NCBI RefSeq assembly: GCF_012275445.1 | Contig: NZ_JAAZQK010000001.1 | Span: forward strand, 243,198 to 307,197 | Direction of reading: 5' to 3' | DNA: 64,000 nucleotides | From: Rhizobacter sp. SG703 | GTDB lineage: Bacteria > Pseudomonadota > Gammaproteobacteria > Burkholderiales > Burkholderiaceae_C | In this document: positions 18,493-26,904 of the stretch, piece by piece | Position numbering within the stretch: position 1 is the first letter of the stretch | Layout: each line of letters begins with the position of its first letter | Program-made: the position numbers and the translations under genes | The notes under the pieces: generated by a model | Database searches by the model: none | The model's input: only the letters and a program-made list of their open reading frames with translations | Told to the model about the DNA's origin: nothing

Positions 18493-19980
18493 ATGAACTC
18501 GATTGACTGGACCGCCCGCGCTGCGGCGCTTCAACTCGACGGCCGCGCCTTCATCGGCGGCCAGCGCGTCGCGGCGCTCGCCGGCGAGACCTTCGGCTGC
18601 GTGTCGCCGCTCGATGGCCGCACGCTGGCCCCGGTGGCGCGCGGCCAGGCGGCCGACATCGATGCGGCGGTGCTGTCGGCGCGCCGAGCCTTCGACGACG
18701 GCCGCTGGGCGCGCAAGGCGCCGGCGCAGCGCAAGAAGGTGCTGCAGCGCTTCGCCGAGCTGATCCTCGGCGCGAAGGAGGAGCTGGCCCTGCTCGAGAC
18801 GCTCGACATGGGCAAGCCGATCAAGTACAGCCTGAGCGTCGACGTGCCGTCCACCGCGCGCTGCATCGCCTGGTATGCCGAGGCGGTCGACAAGGTCTAC
18901 GACGAGATCGCGCCGACGCCGCACAGCGCGCTGGCGCTGATCACGCGCGAGCCGATGGGCGTGATCGGCGCGATCGTGCCGTGGAACTACCCGATGATCA
19001 TGGCCTCGTGGAAGCTCGGCCCGGCACTCGCCGCCGGCAACAGCGTGGTGCTGAAGCCGAGCGAGAAATCGCCGCTGACCGCACTGCGCCTGGCCGAGCT
19101 CGCGCTGCAGGCCGGCCTGCCCGACGGCGTGTTCAACGTCGTGCCCGGCTACGGCCACGAGGCCGGCGAGGCGCTCGCGCTGCACCCGCAGGTCGATGCG
19201 ATCGGCTTCACCGGGTCGACCCGCGTCGGCCGCAAGATGCTGGAGTACGCCGGGCGCAGCAACCTGAAGCGGGTCTACAACGAGCTGGGCGGCAAGTCGG
19301 CCTTCGTCGTGTTCCCCGATTTCGACGACCTGCAACGCGCCGCGCAGACGGTGGCCGGCAGCATGTTCTTCAACCAGGGCGAATCGTGCAATGCGCCGTC
19401 GCGGGTGTTCGTGCACGACAGCATCGCCGACGATTTCGTGAAGACGGTGACGGTCGAGGCGCCGAAGTACCGGCCGGGCGACCCGCTCGACGCCGGCACC
19501 GAGCTCGGCGCGCTGGTCGACGACACGCAGCTGCGCACGGTGATGGGCTACATCGATGCCGGCCAGTCCGAGGGCGCCCGGCTCGCGGCGGGCGGCCGGC
19601 AGGCGCGCCAGGACAGCGGCGGCTACTTCGTCGAGCCGACGGTGTTCGACGGCGTGTCCAACACGATGAAGATCGCGCGCGAGGAGATCTTCGGGCCGGT
19701 GCTGTCGGTGATCCGCTTCAAGACCGAGGAAGAAGCGGTCGCGATGGCGAATGACAGCGCCTACGGGCTGCAGGCGAGCGTCTGGAGCAGCAACATCAAC
19801 CGTGCGCACCGCGTGGCGCGGGCACTGCGCGCCGGCACGGTGCACGTCAACCAGTACGACGAAGACGACATCACGGTGCCGTTCGGCGGCTTCAAGCAGA
19901 GCGGCAACGGGCGCGACAAGTCGCTGCATGCATTCGACAAGTACACCGAGCTGAAGACGACCTGGATCCGGCTCGACTGA
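18493..19980 (+). CDS. puuC: Gamma-glutamyl-gamma-aminobutyraldehyde dehydrogenase
   Basis: NAD(P)-dependent aldehyde dehydrogenase, 495 residues, the length of E. coli PuuC. Visible motifs are GVIGAIVPWNYPMIM, the cofactor-binding GFTGSTRVGRKML, the general-base Glu in NELGGKS and the nucleophile Cys in FFNQGESCNAPSRV. It oxidises gamma-glutamyl-4-aminobutyraldehyde, or free 4-aminobutyraldehyde from SpuC, to the acid. A good AGAGGAG site lies at 18481-18487, 5 bases before the start codon. gabT follows within 14 bases, linking aldehyde oxidation with GABA transamination. Confidence 0.9.
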   Translation: MNSIDWTARAAALQLDGRAFIGGQRVAALAGETFGCVSPLDGRTLAPVARGQAADIDAAVLSARRAFDDGRWARKAPAQRKKVLQRFAELILGAKEELALLETLDMGKPIKYSLSVDVPSTARCIAWYAEAVDKVYDEIAPTPHSALALITREPMGVIGAIVPWNYPMIMASWKLGPALAAGNSVVLKPSEKSPLTALRLAELALQAGLPDGVFNVVPGYGHEAGEALALHPQVDAIGFTGSTRVGRKMLEYAGRSNLKRVYNELGGKSAFVVFPDFDDLQRAAQTVAGSMFFNQGESCNAPSRVFVHDSIADDFVKTVTVEAPKYRPGDPLDAGTELGALVDDTQLRTVMGYIDAGQSEGARLAAGGRQARQDSGGYFVEPTVFDGVSNTMKIAREEIFGPVLSVIRFKTEEEAVAMANDSAYGLQASVWSSNINRAHRVARALRAGTVHVNQYDEDDITVPFGGFKQSGNGRDKSLHAFDKYTELKTTWIRLD

Positions 19981-19993
19981 CCGGGGAACCGTG

Positions 19994-21283
19994 ATGAACC
20001 ACTCCCTCAACGAACAACTGATGGCCCGCAAGGCCGCCGCCACGCCTCGCGGCGTCGGCGTGATGGGCAGCTTCTTCGCCGACCATGCCGAGAACGCCGA
20101 GCTGTGGGACGTCGAAGGCCGGCGCTTCCTCGACTTCGCCGGCGGCATCGCGGTGATGAACACCGGCCACCGCCACCCGAAGGTCGTCGCGGCGATCGAG
20201 GCGCAGCTGAAGCGCTTCACCCACACCTGCTACCAGGTCGTGCCCTACGAGGGCTACATCGCGCTGGCCGAGCAGCTCAATGCGCTGACGCCCGGCCGCC
20301 ATGCGAAGAAGACCGCGTTCTTCAGCACCGGCGCCGAAGCGATCGAGAACGCGGTGAAGATCGCGCGCGCCCACACGAAGCGCTCCGGCGTGATCGCGTT
20401 CGGCGGCGCCTTCCACGGGCGCAGCCTGTTCGCGGTCGCGCTGACCGGCAAGGTACAGCCGTACAAGGCCGGCTTCGGCCCGTTCCCGCCGGAGATCTAC
20501 CACGTCCCCTTCCCTGCCGAAGGCACGCACCTGGCCGACGTGCAGAAGGCGGTGCAGCACCTGTTCAAGGCCGACATCGAAGCGTCGCGGGTCGCCGCCA
20601 TCGTGTTCGAACCGGTGCAGGGCGAAGGCGGCTTCAACGTGATCCAGGCCGACGCGCTGCGCTGGCTGCGCGCACTGTGCGACGAGCACGGCATCGTGCT
20701 GATCGCCGACGAGGTGCAGACCGGGTTCGGCCGCACCGGCCGGCTGTTCGCGATGGAGCATTTCCCCGACGTGCTGCCCGACATCCTGGTCAGCGCCAAG
20801 TCGCTGGCCGCCGGGCTGCCGCTGTCGGCGGTGACCGGCCGCGCCGAGGTCATGGACGCGCCCTCGCCGGGGGGACTTGGCGGCACCTATGCCGGCAACC
20901 CGCTGGCGATCGCCGCGGCGCATGCGGTGATCGGCGTGATGCACGACGAACAGCTGCCCGCGCGCGGCCAGGCGCTCGGCGACCGGCTGAAGGCGGTGCT
21001 GAACGAGTCGCGCGCTGCCGTGCCGCAGATCGTCGACGTGCGCGGTCTCGGCGCGATGGTGGCGGTGCAGTTCAACCGTGCCGGCACCGACGCGCCCGAC
21101 GCCGCGTTCACGAAGCAGGTGCAGGCCGAAGCGCTGCAGCGCGGGCTGATCCTGCTGAGCTGCGGCGTCGATGCCAACGTGATCCGCTTCCTGTTCCCGC
21201 TGACGATTCCCGAGGCGCATTTCGCCGAGGCGACCGCGATCCTGCAGGCTTCGCTGAAGGCCGCGGCGGCCCGCCCCGCATGA
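19994..21283 (+). CDS. gabT: 4-aminobutyrate aminotransferase
   Basis: A 429-residue class III aminotransferase converting GABA and 2-oxoglutarate to succinic semialdehyde and glutamate. Motifs include STGAEAIENAVKIAR, AFHGRSL, IADEVQTGFGRTG and the Schiff-base Lys in SAKSLAAGLPLSAV, all typical of GabT. The ATG at 19994 was preferred to a GTG at 19991 because GGGGAA is properly spaced from it. The stop overlaps the next gene's start (ATGA). No gabD (succinic semialdehyde dehydrogenase) is present in the window, so the last step must be encoded elsewhere. Confidence 0.93.
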   Translation: MNHSLNEQLMARKAAATPRGVGVMGSFFADHAENAELWDVEGRRFLDFAGGIAVMNTGHRHPKVVAAIEAQLKRFTHTCYQVVPYEGYIALAEQLNALTPGRHAKKTAFFSTGAEAIENAVKIARAHTKRSGVIAFGGAFHGRSLFAVALTGKVQPYKAGFGPFPPEIYHVPFPAEGTHLADVQKAVQHLFKADIEASRVAAIVFEPVQGEGGFNVIQADALRWLRALCDEHGIVLIADEVQTGFGRTGRLFAMEHFPDVLPDILVSAKSLAAGLPLSAVTGRAEVMDAPSPGGLGGTYAGNPLAIAAAHAVIGVMHDEQLPARGQALGDRLKAVLNESRAAVPQIVDVRGLGAMVAVQFNRAGTDAPDAAFTKQVQAEALQRGLILLSCGVDANVIRFLFPLTIPEAHFAEATAILQASLKAAAARPA

Positions 21284-22611
21284 AGGAACTCCACGGGCCG
21301 CTTCGCGAGCGCCTGCAGGCCGAGGGCGTGCACACGCTGGTTGCACAGTTCACCGATGTGCACGGCGTCGCGAAGGGCAAGTACGTGCCGCTCGCGCATC
21401 TCGACAGCCTGCTGGCCGAAGGCGCCGGCTTTGCCGGTCCGTCGATCTGGGGCACCGGGCTGCCGCGCACCGGTCCGCGCGCGGAGTACTTCGGCCGCGG
21501 CCAGCCCGAGACCGCGCGCGCATTGCCGTGGATGCCGGGGTATGCGCGCATTGTCTGCGATGGCTTCGTCGCCGGCGAGCCCTTCGACGCCTGCCCGCGC
21601 CAGGTGCTGAAGCGCCAGCTGGCGCGGCTCGCCGAACGGGGCTGGACGCTGCGCACCGGCATCGAGCCGGAGTTCTTCCTGCTGCGCCGCACGGCCGACG
21701 ACGGCATCGCGCCGGCCGATCCGCACGACACGCTCGACAAGCCGTCGTACGACCTGAAGACGCTGCCGCGCCAGGCCACCTTCCTGCACGAGCTGAGCGA
21801 CGCGCTGACCGCCTGCGGCCTCGACGTGTTCCAGGTCGACCATGAAGACGCGCACGGCCAGTACGAGCTGAACTTCCACCATGCCGACGCGCTGCAGAGC
21901 GCCGACCACCTGATGCTGTTCAAGCTGGCCGCGCAGGCGCTGGCCGAGCGGCACGGCAGCATCTTCTCGATGATGCCGAAGCCGTTCGCGAACCAGCCGG
22001 GCAGCGGCATGCACTTCCATGTGTCGCTGTGGGCCGGCTCCGATTGCGTGTTCGCCGACCGGCAGCAGCCGCTGTCGACGCTGGCTGGGCAGTTCATCGC
22101 CGGCGTGCTGGCGCATTCGGCCGCGCTGTGCGCGCTGGCCGCGCCGACCGTCAACGGCTACAAGCGGCTGGTGGTCGGCGAATCGTTGTCGGGCACCAGC
22201 TGGGCGCCGGCCTACGTGGCGCACGGGCCGAACAACCGCACCGCGCTGGTCCGCACGCTCGGCGGCCGCTTCGAATGGCGCCTGCCGGATGCGTCGGCCA
22301 ACCCGTACCTGGCGACGGCCGGGCTGATCGCCGCCGGGCTCGACGGCATCGCCCGCGCGCTCGACCCGGGGCCGGCCTGCACCGACGACCTGTTCGCGCT
22401 GAGCCTGGCGCAGGTCCGCGAGCGCGGCATCGGGCTGCTGCCGCAAAGCCTGGGCGAGGCGGTCGACGCGCTCGAGGCCGACGGCGTGGTCCGCGCGGCG
22501 CTGGGCGAGACCTTGTCGGCGGAGTTCATCCGGCTCAAGCGCGCCGAGTGGACCGACTATGCGCGCCATGTGAGCGGCTGGGAGATTGCGCGGTACGCTT
22601 CGGCGTTCTGA
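21280..22611 (+). CDS. Glutamine-synthetase-like ligase, type III (GlnT-like)
   Basis: A second glutamine-synthetase-fold ligase, 443 residues, clearly different from puuA. It begins with a TDVHGVAKGKYVP segment and continues with GAGFAGPSIWG and MPGYARIVCDG, which I associate with GlnT or gamma-glutamylmethylamide-type ligases. Catalytic-site pieces are IEPEFFLL, GQYELNF, GSGMHFHVS and NNRTALVR. It probably gamma-glutamylates an amine rather than ammonia, since it is translationally coupled to gabT at the end of an amine catabolic operon. The amine could be a second polyamine or a monoamine. The exact substrate cannot be read from the sequence. Confidence 0.8.
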   Translation: MKELHGPLRERLQAEGVHTLVAQFTDVHGVAKGKYVPLAHLDSLLAEGAGFAGPSIWGTGLPRTGPRAEYFGRGQPETARALPWMPGYARIVCDGFVAGEPFDACPRQVLKRQLARLAERGWTLRTGIEPEFFLLRRTADDGIAPADPHDTLDKPSYDLKTLPRQATFLHELSDALTACGLDVFQVDHEDAHGQYELNFHHADALQSADHLMLFKLAAQALAERHGSIFSMMPKPFANQPGSGMHFHVSLWAGSDCVFADRQQPLSTLAGQFIAGVLAHSAALCALAAPTVNGYKRLVVGESLSGTSWAPAYVAHGPNNRTALVRTLGGRFEWRLPDASANPYLATAGLIAAGLDGIARALDPGPACTDDLFALSLAQVRERGIGLLPQSLGEAVDALEADGVVRAALGETLSAEFIRLKRAEWTDYARHVSGWEIARYASAF

Positions 22612-22644
22612 GCCCTCCCCTGTGCCCCTTCTCCTCCTTCTCGA

Positions 22645-23571
22645 ATGAACTCTTCGTCTTCGGCCCCGGTGGCCGCCCACCGCGCGCACGCGCCGTGGAT
22701 CGCCTACCTCTGCCTCGGCAGCTCGATGGCCCTGGTGGGCAGCTATGTGGGGCTGTCGAAGCTGCTGCTGGCGGTGTTCCCGGTCTTCCTGCTGGCCTGG
22801 CTGCGCTTCGGCATGGCGGCGGTCGCGATGGCCGGCTGGGTGAAGCGCCGGCCCGGCGAAACGCCGCTGAGCCGGCACGACCGCATCCTGCTGTTCTTCG
22901 AATCCTTCTTCGGCAACTTCCTGTTCTCGATCTGCATGCTGTTCGGCGTCGGCCTCAGCTCCGCGCTGGCGGCGGGCGTGATCATGGCGGCGATCCCGGC
23001 CGCAGTGGCGATCCTGTCGCGGCTGTTCCTGAAGGAGCGCATCGTGCCGCGCGTGGCGATGGGCATTGCGTGCGCGGTCGGCGGCATCGCGCTGGTGTCG
23101 GTGGTGGCGCACGGCGGTGACGACCAGGGCGGCAGCTCGCTGCTCGGCAACCTGCTGCTGTCCGGCGCGGTGATCTGCGAGGCCTCGTACGTGGTGATGG
23201 GCAAGAAGCTGACCGGCAACGTGTCGGCCAGGCGCATCAGCGCGCTGGTGAACCTGTGGGGGCTGGCGCTGGTGACGCCGCTCGGGCTGTGGCAGGCGAT
23301 GTCGTTCGACTTCGGCGCGGTGCAGCCGGGCTCGTGGTCGCTGCTGCTGTTCTATTCGCTGGCGGCCAGCATGGTCACCGTGTGGCTGTGGATGACCGGC
23401 CTGCGCCAGGTGCCGGCGTCATCGGCGGGCATCTTCACGGTGCTGCTGCCGATCAGCGCGGCGGCGATCGGCGTGGTGTTCCTCGGCGAGCGGATCAGCG
23501 CGACGCAGGCCGCGGCCTTCGGCCTGGCGATTGCCGGCGTGCTGCTGGCGACCTGGCCCCGCCGCTCGTAG
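22645..23571 (+). CDS. EamA/DMT-family transporter
   Basis: A 308-residue integral membrane protein of the drug/metabolite transporter superfamily. About ten hydrophobic segments are arranged as two EamA repeats; the second ends with the familiar LLPISAAAIGVVFLGERIS motif. It lies 33 bases after the GlnT-like gene and is probably the last gene of the polyamine operon. It could export an amine or amino acid overflow product, but DMT substrates are not predictable from sequence. The last 153 bases are overlapped on the other strand by the acylase frame. Confidence 0.85.
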   Translation: MNSSSSAPVAAHRAHAPWIAYLCLGSSMALVGSYVGLSKLLLAVFPVFLLAWLRFGMAAVAMAGWVKRRPGETPLSRHDRILLFFESFFGNFLFSICMLFGVGLSSALAAGVIMAAIPAAVAILSRLFLKERIVPRVAMGIACAVGGIALVSVVAHGGDDQGGSSLLGNLLLSGAVICEASYVVMGKKLTGNVSARRISALVNLWGLALVTPLGLWQAMSFDFGAVQPGSWSLLLFYSLAASMVTVWLWMTGLRQVPASSAGIFTVLLPISAAAIGVVFLGERISATQAAAFGLAIAGVLLATWPRRS

Positions 23572-25965
23572 CCGGATCGTGCGCAACGCGGGATCGCGCG
23601 CGATCTCGTCCTCGTGGAACGGAAAGCGCAGCCACGCGCGGCGGGCATGGCGCGCGACCGACGGCTCGGCCGCGCCCTCGCCCGCTTCGACCGCGCCGTC
23701 GCTCTCGCCATGCGCGAGCAAGGTGTCGGCCACCACGCCGCGCGGCCCGAAGCGCACCACCTGCAGGTAGCTGTTGGCGACCGCGTCCGGGCCGATGCCG
23801 TGCGTGTCGTCGCCATCGCAGACCACCGCGACGTAGCCCGCGCCATGGCAGCCGCCGTACAGCGCGAGCTGCTCGCCACCGCTGCGCACGAAGCGGCGCC
23901 GGCCCAGCGGTTCGTCGAGCGCCCAGCCGCGTTCGGCGAATGCCGCGACCGTGGCCGCCAGCGCCTGCGCGATGCGCGGATCGGAACCGTTCGGCGCGCG
24001 CGGTGTGTCCAGCGGCGACTGCGGCAAGAACGGCACGCCGAACAGCTCGGCATCGGGCAGGTCCTCGAGCCGCGCCCACAACGCATCCCACAGCAGCGCG
24101 CCGCGCGCGTCGGGCTCCGCGCGGCCGGACCAGCGCGCGAGCACCTCGCAGGCCCGACCCACGTCGGCCATCGCCGGTGCCGCGCAGCTCGGCGCCAGCA
24201 GCTCGCGCCGGAATCGCTCCGCCGCCCAGGCCCGCGGCGCGAGCACCGCCCGCTTCAGCCGTCCGGCCAGCGCCTCGGCCGAGCGCGCCGGCGCCGTCGC
24301 CAGCTCCTGCGCGATCGTGTGGCCCAGCCGCGCGCGCAGCGACAAGGCCTGCCGCTGCGCACCGATCACGCTCGGGTAGCCTTCCAGCGGCTGCTGCACG
24401 CTGAACAGCCAGTGGCTGTCGTTCATGTTCTCGACGTGGTCGCTGCGCAGCAGGCTCGGCAGCGCCGCCACCGGCATCGCACCCGGCTGCGGTGCCGCGG
24501 CATCGGCGGCCCAGTCGCAGTCCGCGCGGCTGCCGTCGAGGAACGGCGTGGCCGCATCGATCTGCGCGAAGCCGCGCGACAGCGCGGTGCTGCAGCGCTC
24601 GCGCAGCGCATCGGGCACGTTCGGCACCGTGCCCACGTCGGCGATCCACACCCGGCCGTCGCCGCGCCCGATGGCCGCGGTGTTGACCCACGGCATGCCG
24701 GCCTCGCGGCGCTGGATCGCGATGAAGTCGTCCAGCGAGCGCGCCTGGTTCCACGCGAAGAAGGTGCGGAACACCCGGAAGTTGTCGGCATTGATGTCGC
24801 GCAGCGCCAGGGCATGCGCCGTGCCCCAGCCGAACGGCGCGGCGCGCCGGCCGAGGTCGGCGATCGGGCCGAAGCGCGTGCCGTACAGCCGGCGCGTCAC
24901 CGGCTGCAGCGTGCCGTCGGCCGCGCGCACCTGCACCGTGACCTCGCGCGACTGCATCGCCTCGCTGGCACCGTCGACCCGGTAGCGCGTCGGGTCGGCC
25001 GGGTCCAGCGCCAGCTCGAAGAAGCCGAAACGGCGCGCGGCCGACACGGTGTGGCTCCACGCGATGCGGTCGTTGAAGCCGATCATCACCAGCGGCACGC
25101 CGAGGAAGCCGACCCCGGCCACGTCGACGCGGCCCGGGATGCTCAGGTGCATCTGGTAGAAGCGATCGGGTCCGCCCCAGTACCAGTGCGGATTGCCGAA
25201 CAGCACGCCGCCGGCTTCGCCGGTGGCCTCGCGGCCGAACGCCATCATGTTGCTGCCGAGCCCGGCCTGCTCGCCCAGCGGGTGCGCGAGCCGAGCGCGC
25301 AGCGTGCCGTCGTCGTCGGCCGCCTGGCCGACCTTCGCTGCGTCGGCCGTCGCGGGCCGCGCGTTGACGATCTCGGGAATGAAGCGCGCCTGCCCCGCGG
25401 CGACCTGCGCGGCGAACAGGCGGCGCAGGATGTCGTCGCCGGCGATCTCGTGCACCCACGGCTCGCGCAGGCAGGCCTGGCGCGGCGCGCCGGGTTGGCC
25501 GCGGACGTTGTCGCGTGCAGCGCTGCGCGCCTCCACGAGGTAGCGGTTGTAGCCGTCCGCATACCCGTCGGCCGCGGCCAGCAGGTCTGGCTGCAGCGCA
25601 GCGCGCGAACGCGCGAGCATCGCGTCGTCGGCGAACGCGCGGAAGTAGAAGTCCAGCTCCAGGTTGGTCGGCCGGCCGAAGGTGGACAGCCGCGCCGGCC
25701 GTGCGTCGGCCCCGAAGTGCTGCGATCGTTCGCCGCGCCAGGTGGTGAAGGCCTCGGCCAGCGTGCACAGCGCGTCCTGCGCCTGCGCATAGCCGATGCC
25801 GACGCCGAGCTCGCGCCAGCCTGGCGCGCGAATGTGCGGGATCCGGTCGGCGGTGCGGCGGATCTCGACGTCGCCCACCGGCGCCGCAGCCGCCGTCGAG
25901 ACCAGCAGCGGTGCCGACAGCAGCGGTGCGAGCGCGAGCAGCAGGCGTCGAATCGACAGGCTCAT
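23419..25965 (-). CDS. Periplasmic Ntn-hydrolase acylase (penicillin acylase / PvdQ family)
   Basis: An 848-residue secreted amidohydrolase precursor. A signal peptide covers residues 1-28 (MSLSIRR, hydrophobic, TAAAA). The autoproteolysis site is the GLG-SNMMAFG motif; Ser at about residue 237 would become the N-terminal nucleophile of the beta subunit, followed by GVLFGNPHWYW as in PvdQ-type enzymes. PvdQ removes the fatty acyl chain from pyoverdine precursor in the periplasm. Since this locus has a fatty acyl-AMP ligase loading module, the same job is likely here, though acyl-homoserine-lactone cleavage is an alternative. The ATG at 25965 overlaps the stop of the formyltransferase. The last 50 or so residues are Arg-rich and antisense to the transporter gene, and look unlike the family. 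Confidence 0.85.
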   Translation of the reverse strand: MSLSIRRLLLALAPLLSAPLLVSTAAAAPVGDVEIRRTADRIPHIRAPGWRELGVGIGYAQAQDALCTLAEAFTTWRGERSQHFGADARPARLSTFGRPTNLELDFYFRAFADDAMLARSRAALQPDLLAAADGYADGYNRYLVEARSAARDNVRGQPGAPRQACLREPWVHEIAGDDILRRLFAAQVAAGQARFIPEIVNARPATADAAKVGQAADDDGTLRARLAHPLGEQAGLGSNMMAFGREATGEAGGVLFGNPHWYWGGPDRFYQMHLSIPGRVDVAGVGFLGVPLVMIGFNDRIAWSHTVSAARRFGFFELALDPADPTRYRVDGASEAMQSREVTVQVRAADGTLQPVTRRLYGTRFGPIADLGRRAAPFGWGTAHALALRDINADNFRVFRTFFAWNQARSLDDFIAIQRREAGMPWVNTAAIGRGDGRVWIADVGTVPNVPDALRERCSTALSRGFAQIDAATPFLDGSRADCDWAADAAAPQPGAMPVAALPSLLRSDHVENMNDSHWLFSVQQPLEGYPSVIGAQRQALSLRARLGHTIAQELATAPARSAEALAGRLKRAVLAPRAWAAERFRRELLAPSCAAPAMADVGRACEVLARWSGRAEPDARGALLWDALWARLEDLPDAELFGVPFLPQSPLDTPRAPNGSDPRIAQALAATVAAFAERGWALDEPLGRRRFVRSGGEQLALYGGCHGAGYVAVVCDGDDTHGIGPDAVANSYLQVVRFGPRGVVADTLLAHGESDGAVEAGEGAAEPSVARHARRAWLRFPFHEDEIARDPALRTIRLRAAGPGRQQHAGNRQAEGRGLRRADPLAEEHHADRRRADRQQHREDARR

Positions 25966-26822
25966 GACGTCTCCTTCGCCCGTTCGGCGAGTGTCGCGAG
26001 CCCGCGCTGCAGCGCAGGGAACAGGCTCCGGTGGAAGTTGTTCCAGCGCAGCTCGAGGATGGTGTCGGCCGGGTCGATCTCGGTGGCCAGCACGTCGACG
26101 ATCACCTCGCCCGAATCGATGCCGTTGTCGACGTAGTGGAACGACGCACCGGTCTGCCGCACCGGCTCGACCGGCGTGCGCGCCATCGTGCGCCAGTCGA
26201 TGCGTTCGCCCCGGGCGCCGTGCAGCGCATCGAGCGTGGCCCACGCGCCGCGCCGCTGGTGCGGCGAGCCGTCGCGCGTGATGCCGGGATGGATGTTGAC
26301 GATGCGGCGGTGGAACGGCGCGCCCGGCCGCACCAGCGCGTCGAGGATGACCAGCAGGCCGTCGAGCACGACGACGTCGGCCCGCAGCGCGAGCAGCCGC
26401 GCCAGCAGCCGGGTTTCGAAATCGCGCTTGCCGGCCACGCGATCCGCCGCGCCGAGCGGCAGCCGGCGGTAGTGGGATGGCACCGTTTCCAGCAGCTCGA
26501 CGAGCGGCCGGCCCTGCACCTGCAGCGCCGGCGGGAACGGCCAGCAGCGGCTCGGGTGCGGCGAGAAGCCGTAGTCCTTCAGCAGCTCGCGGTCGCGCGG
26601 GTTGCCTTCGTCGTCGTCGACGATCACCGCCTGCAGCGAATACGCATCGCCGAGCGCGCTGCCGTTCAGCGTCTCGACCAGGAATTCGAGCGGCGACTTC
26701 ATGTAGCGCTGCCCGCCCTTGAACGCGACGGGCTGCCCGGCGCGGTCGGCGGCCGCGTTGCGCAGCGACGCGATGTAGACGAGCCTGGCCGGTCTCTCTG
26801 GCGGTCTGGTTGACGGTTCCAT
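25962..26822 (-). CDS. Hydroxyornithine formyltransferase (PvdF-like)
   Basis: A 286-residue protein of the formyltransferase fold. The N-terminal LVYIASLRNAAAD and KSPLEFLVETLNGSALGD resemble PvdF, which formylates N5-hydroxyornithine from N10-formyl-tetrahydrofolate. The catalytic region VNIHPGITRDG supplies the conserved Asn and His, with the Asp in DNGIDSGEVI. Product would be N5-formyl-N5-hydroxyornithine for the NRPS. The ATG at 26822 is preferred over one at 26829-26831, because the latter lies inside the proposed promoter -10 element (26832-26835) and would not be transcribed. It leads a two-gene operon with the acylase, and is divergent from the acetyltransferase. Confidence 0.82.
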   Translation of the reverse strand: MEPSTRPPERPARLVYIASLRNAAADRAGQPVAFKGGQRYMKSPLEFLVETLNGSALGDAYSLQAVIVDDDEGNPRDRELLKDYGFSPHPSRCWPFPPALQVQGRPLVELLETVPSHYRRLPLGAADRVAGKRDFETRLLARLLALRADVVVLDGLLVILDALVRPGAPFHRRIVNIHPGITRDGSPHQRRGAWATLDALHGARGERIDWRTMARTPVEPVRQTGASFHYVDNGIDSGEVIVDVLATEIDPADTILELRWNNFHRSLFPALQRGLATLAERAKETS

Positions 26823-26831
26823 GTGCCACAT

Positions 26832-26858
26832 GACGAAGCACGGGCCGCGCTGTTCAGC
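26832..26858 (-). promoter_or_regulatory. Predicted ECF sigma promoter for formyltransferase-acylase operon
   Basis: On the minus strand GCTGAACA (26858-26851) is followed after exactly 15 bases by CGTC (26835-26832), then ATG. The same arrangement and spacing occur in front of the divergent acetyltransferase and in front of mbtH. A -35-like element about 16 bases from a CGTC -10 is the known form of promoters read by PvdS/OrbS-type iron-starvation sigma factors. The proposed start codon is only 9 bases beyond CGTC, so the transcript may be leaderless. Confidence 0.7.
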
Positions 26859-26869
26859 GAACGACGTCG

Positions 26870-26896
26870 GCTGAACAAACCCATCGACCGCTCGTC
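26870..26896 (+). promoter_or_regulatory. Predicted ECF sigma promoter for acetyltransferase operon
   Basis: GCTGAACA (26870-26877), 15 bases, CGTC (26893-26896). The element matches the mbtH promoter beyond the core: both continue AACAAACCC after GCTG and have CTCGTCATGGA at the -10. It is back-to-back with the minus-strand promoter; the two -35 elements form an inverted repeat 11 bases apart centred on CGACGTCG. The ATG of the acetyltransferase begins 8 bases after CGTC, at or next to the expected transcription start. Confidence 0.72.
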
Positions 26897-26904
26897 ATGG
26901 AGGC

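Noticed and set aside
26829-26831. Upstream ATG (MWHM...) as the formyltransferase start
   Set aside because: It directly abuts the proposed -10 element CGTC and would lie upstream of the expected transcript start. The ATG at 26820-26822 is 9 bases beyond CGTC and fits better.
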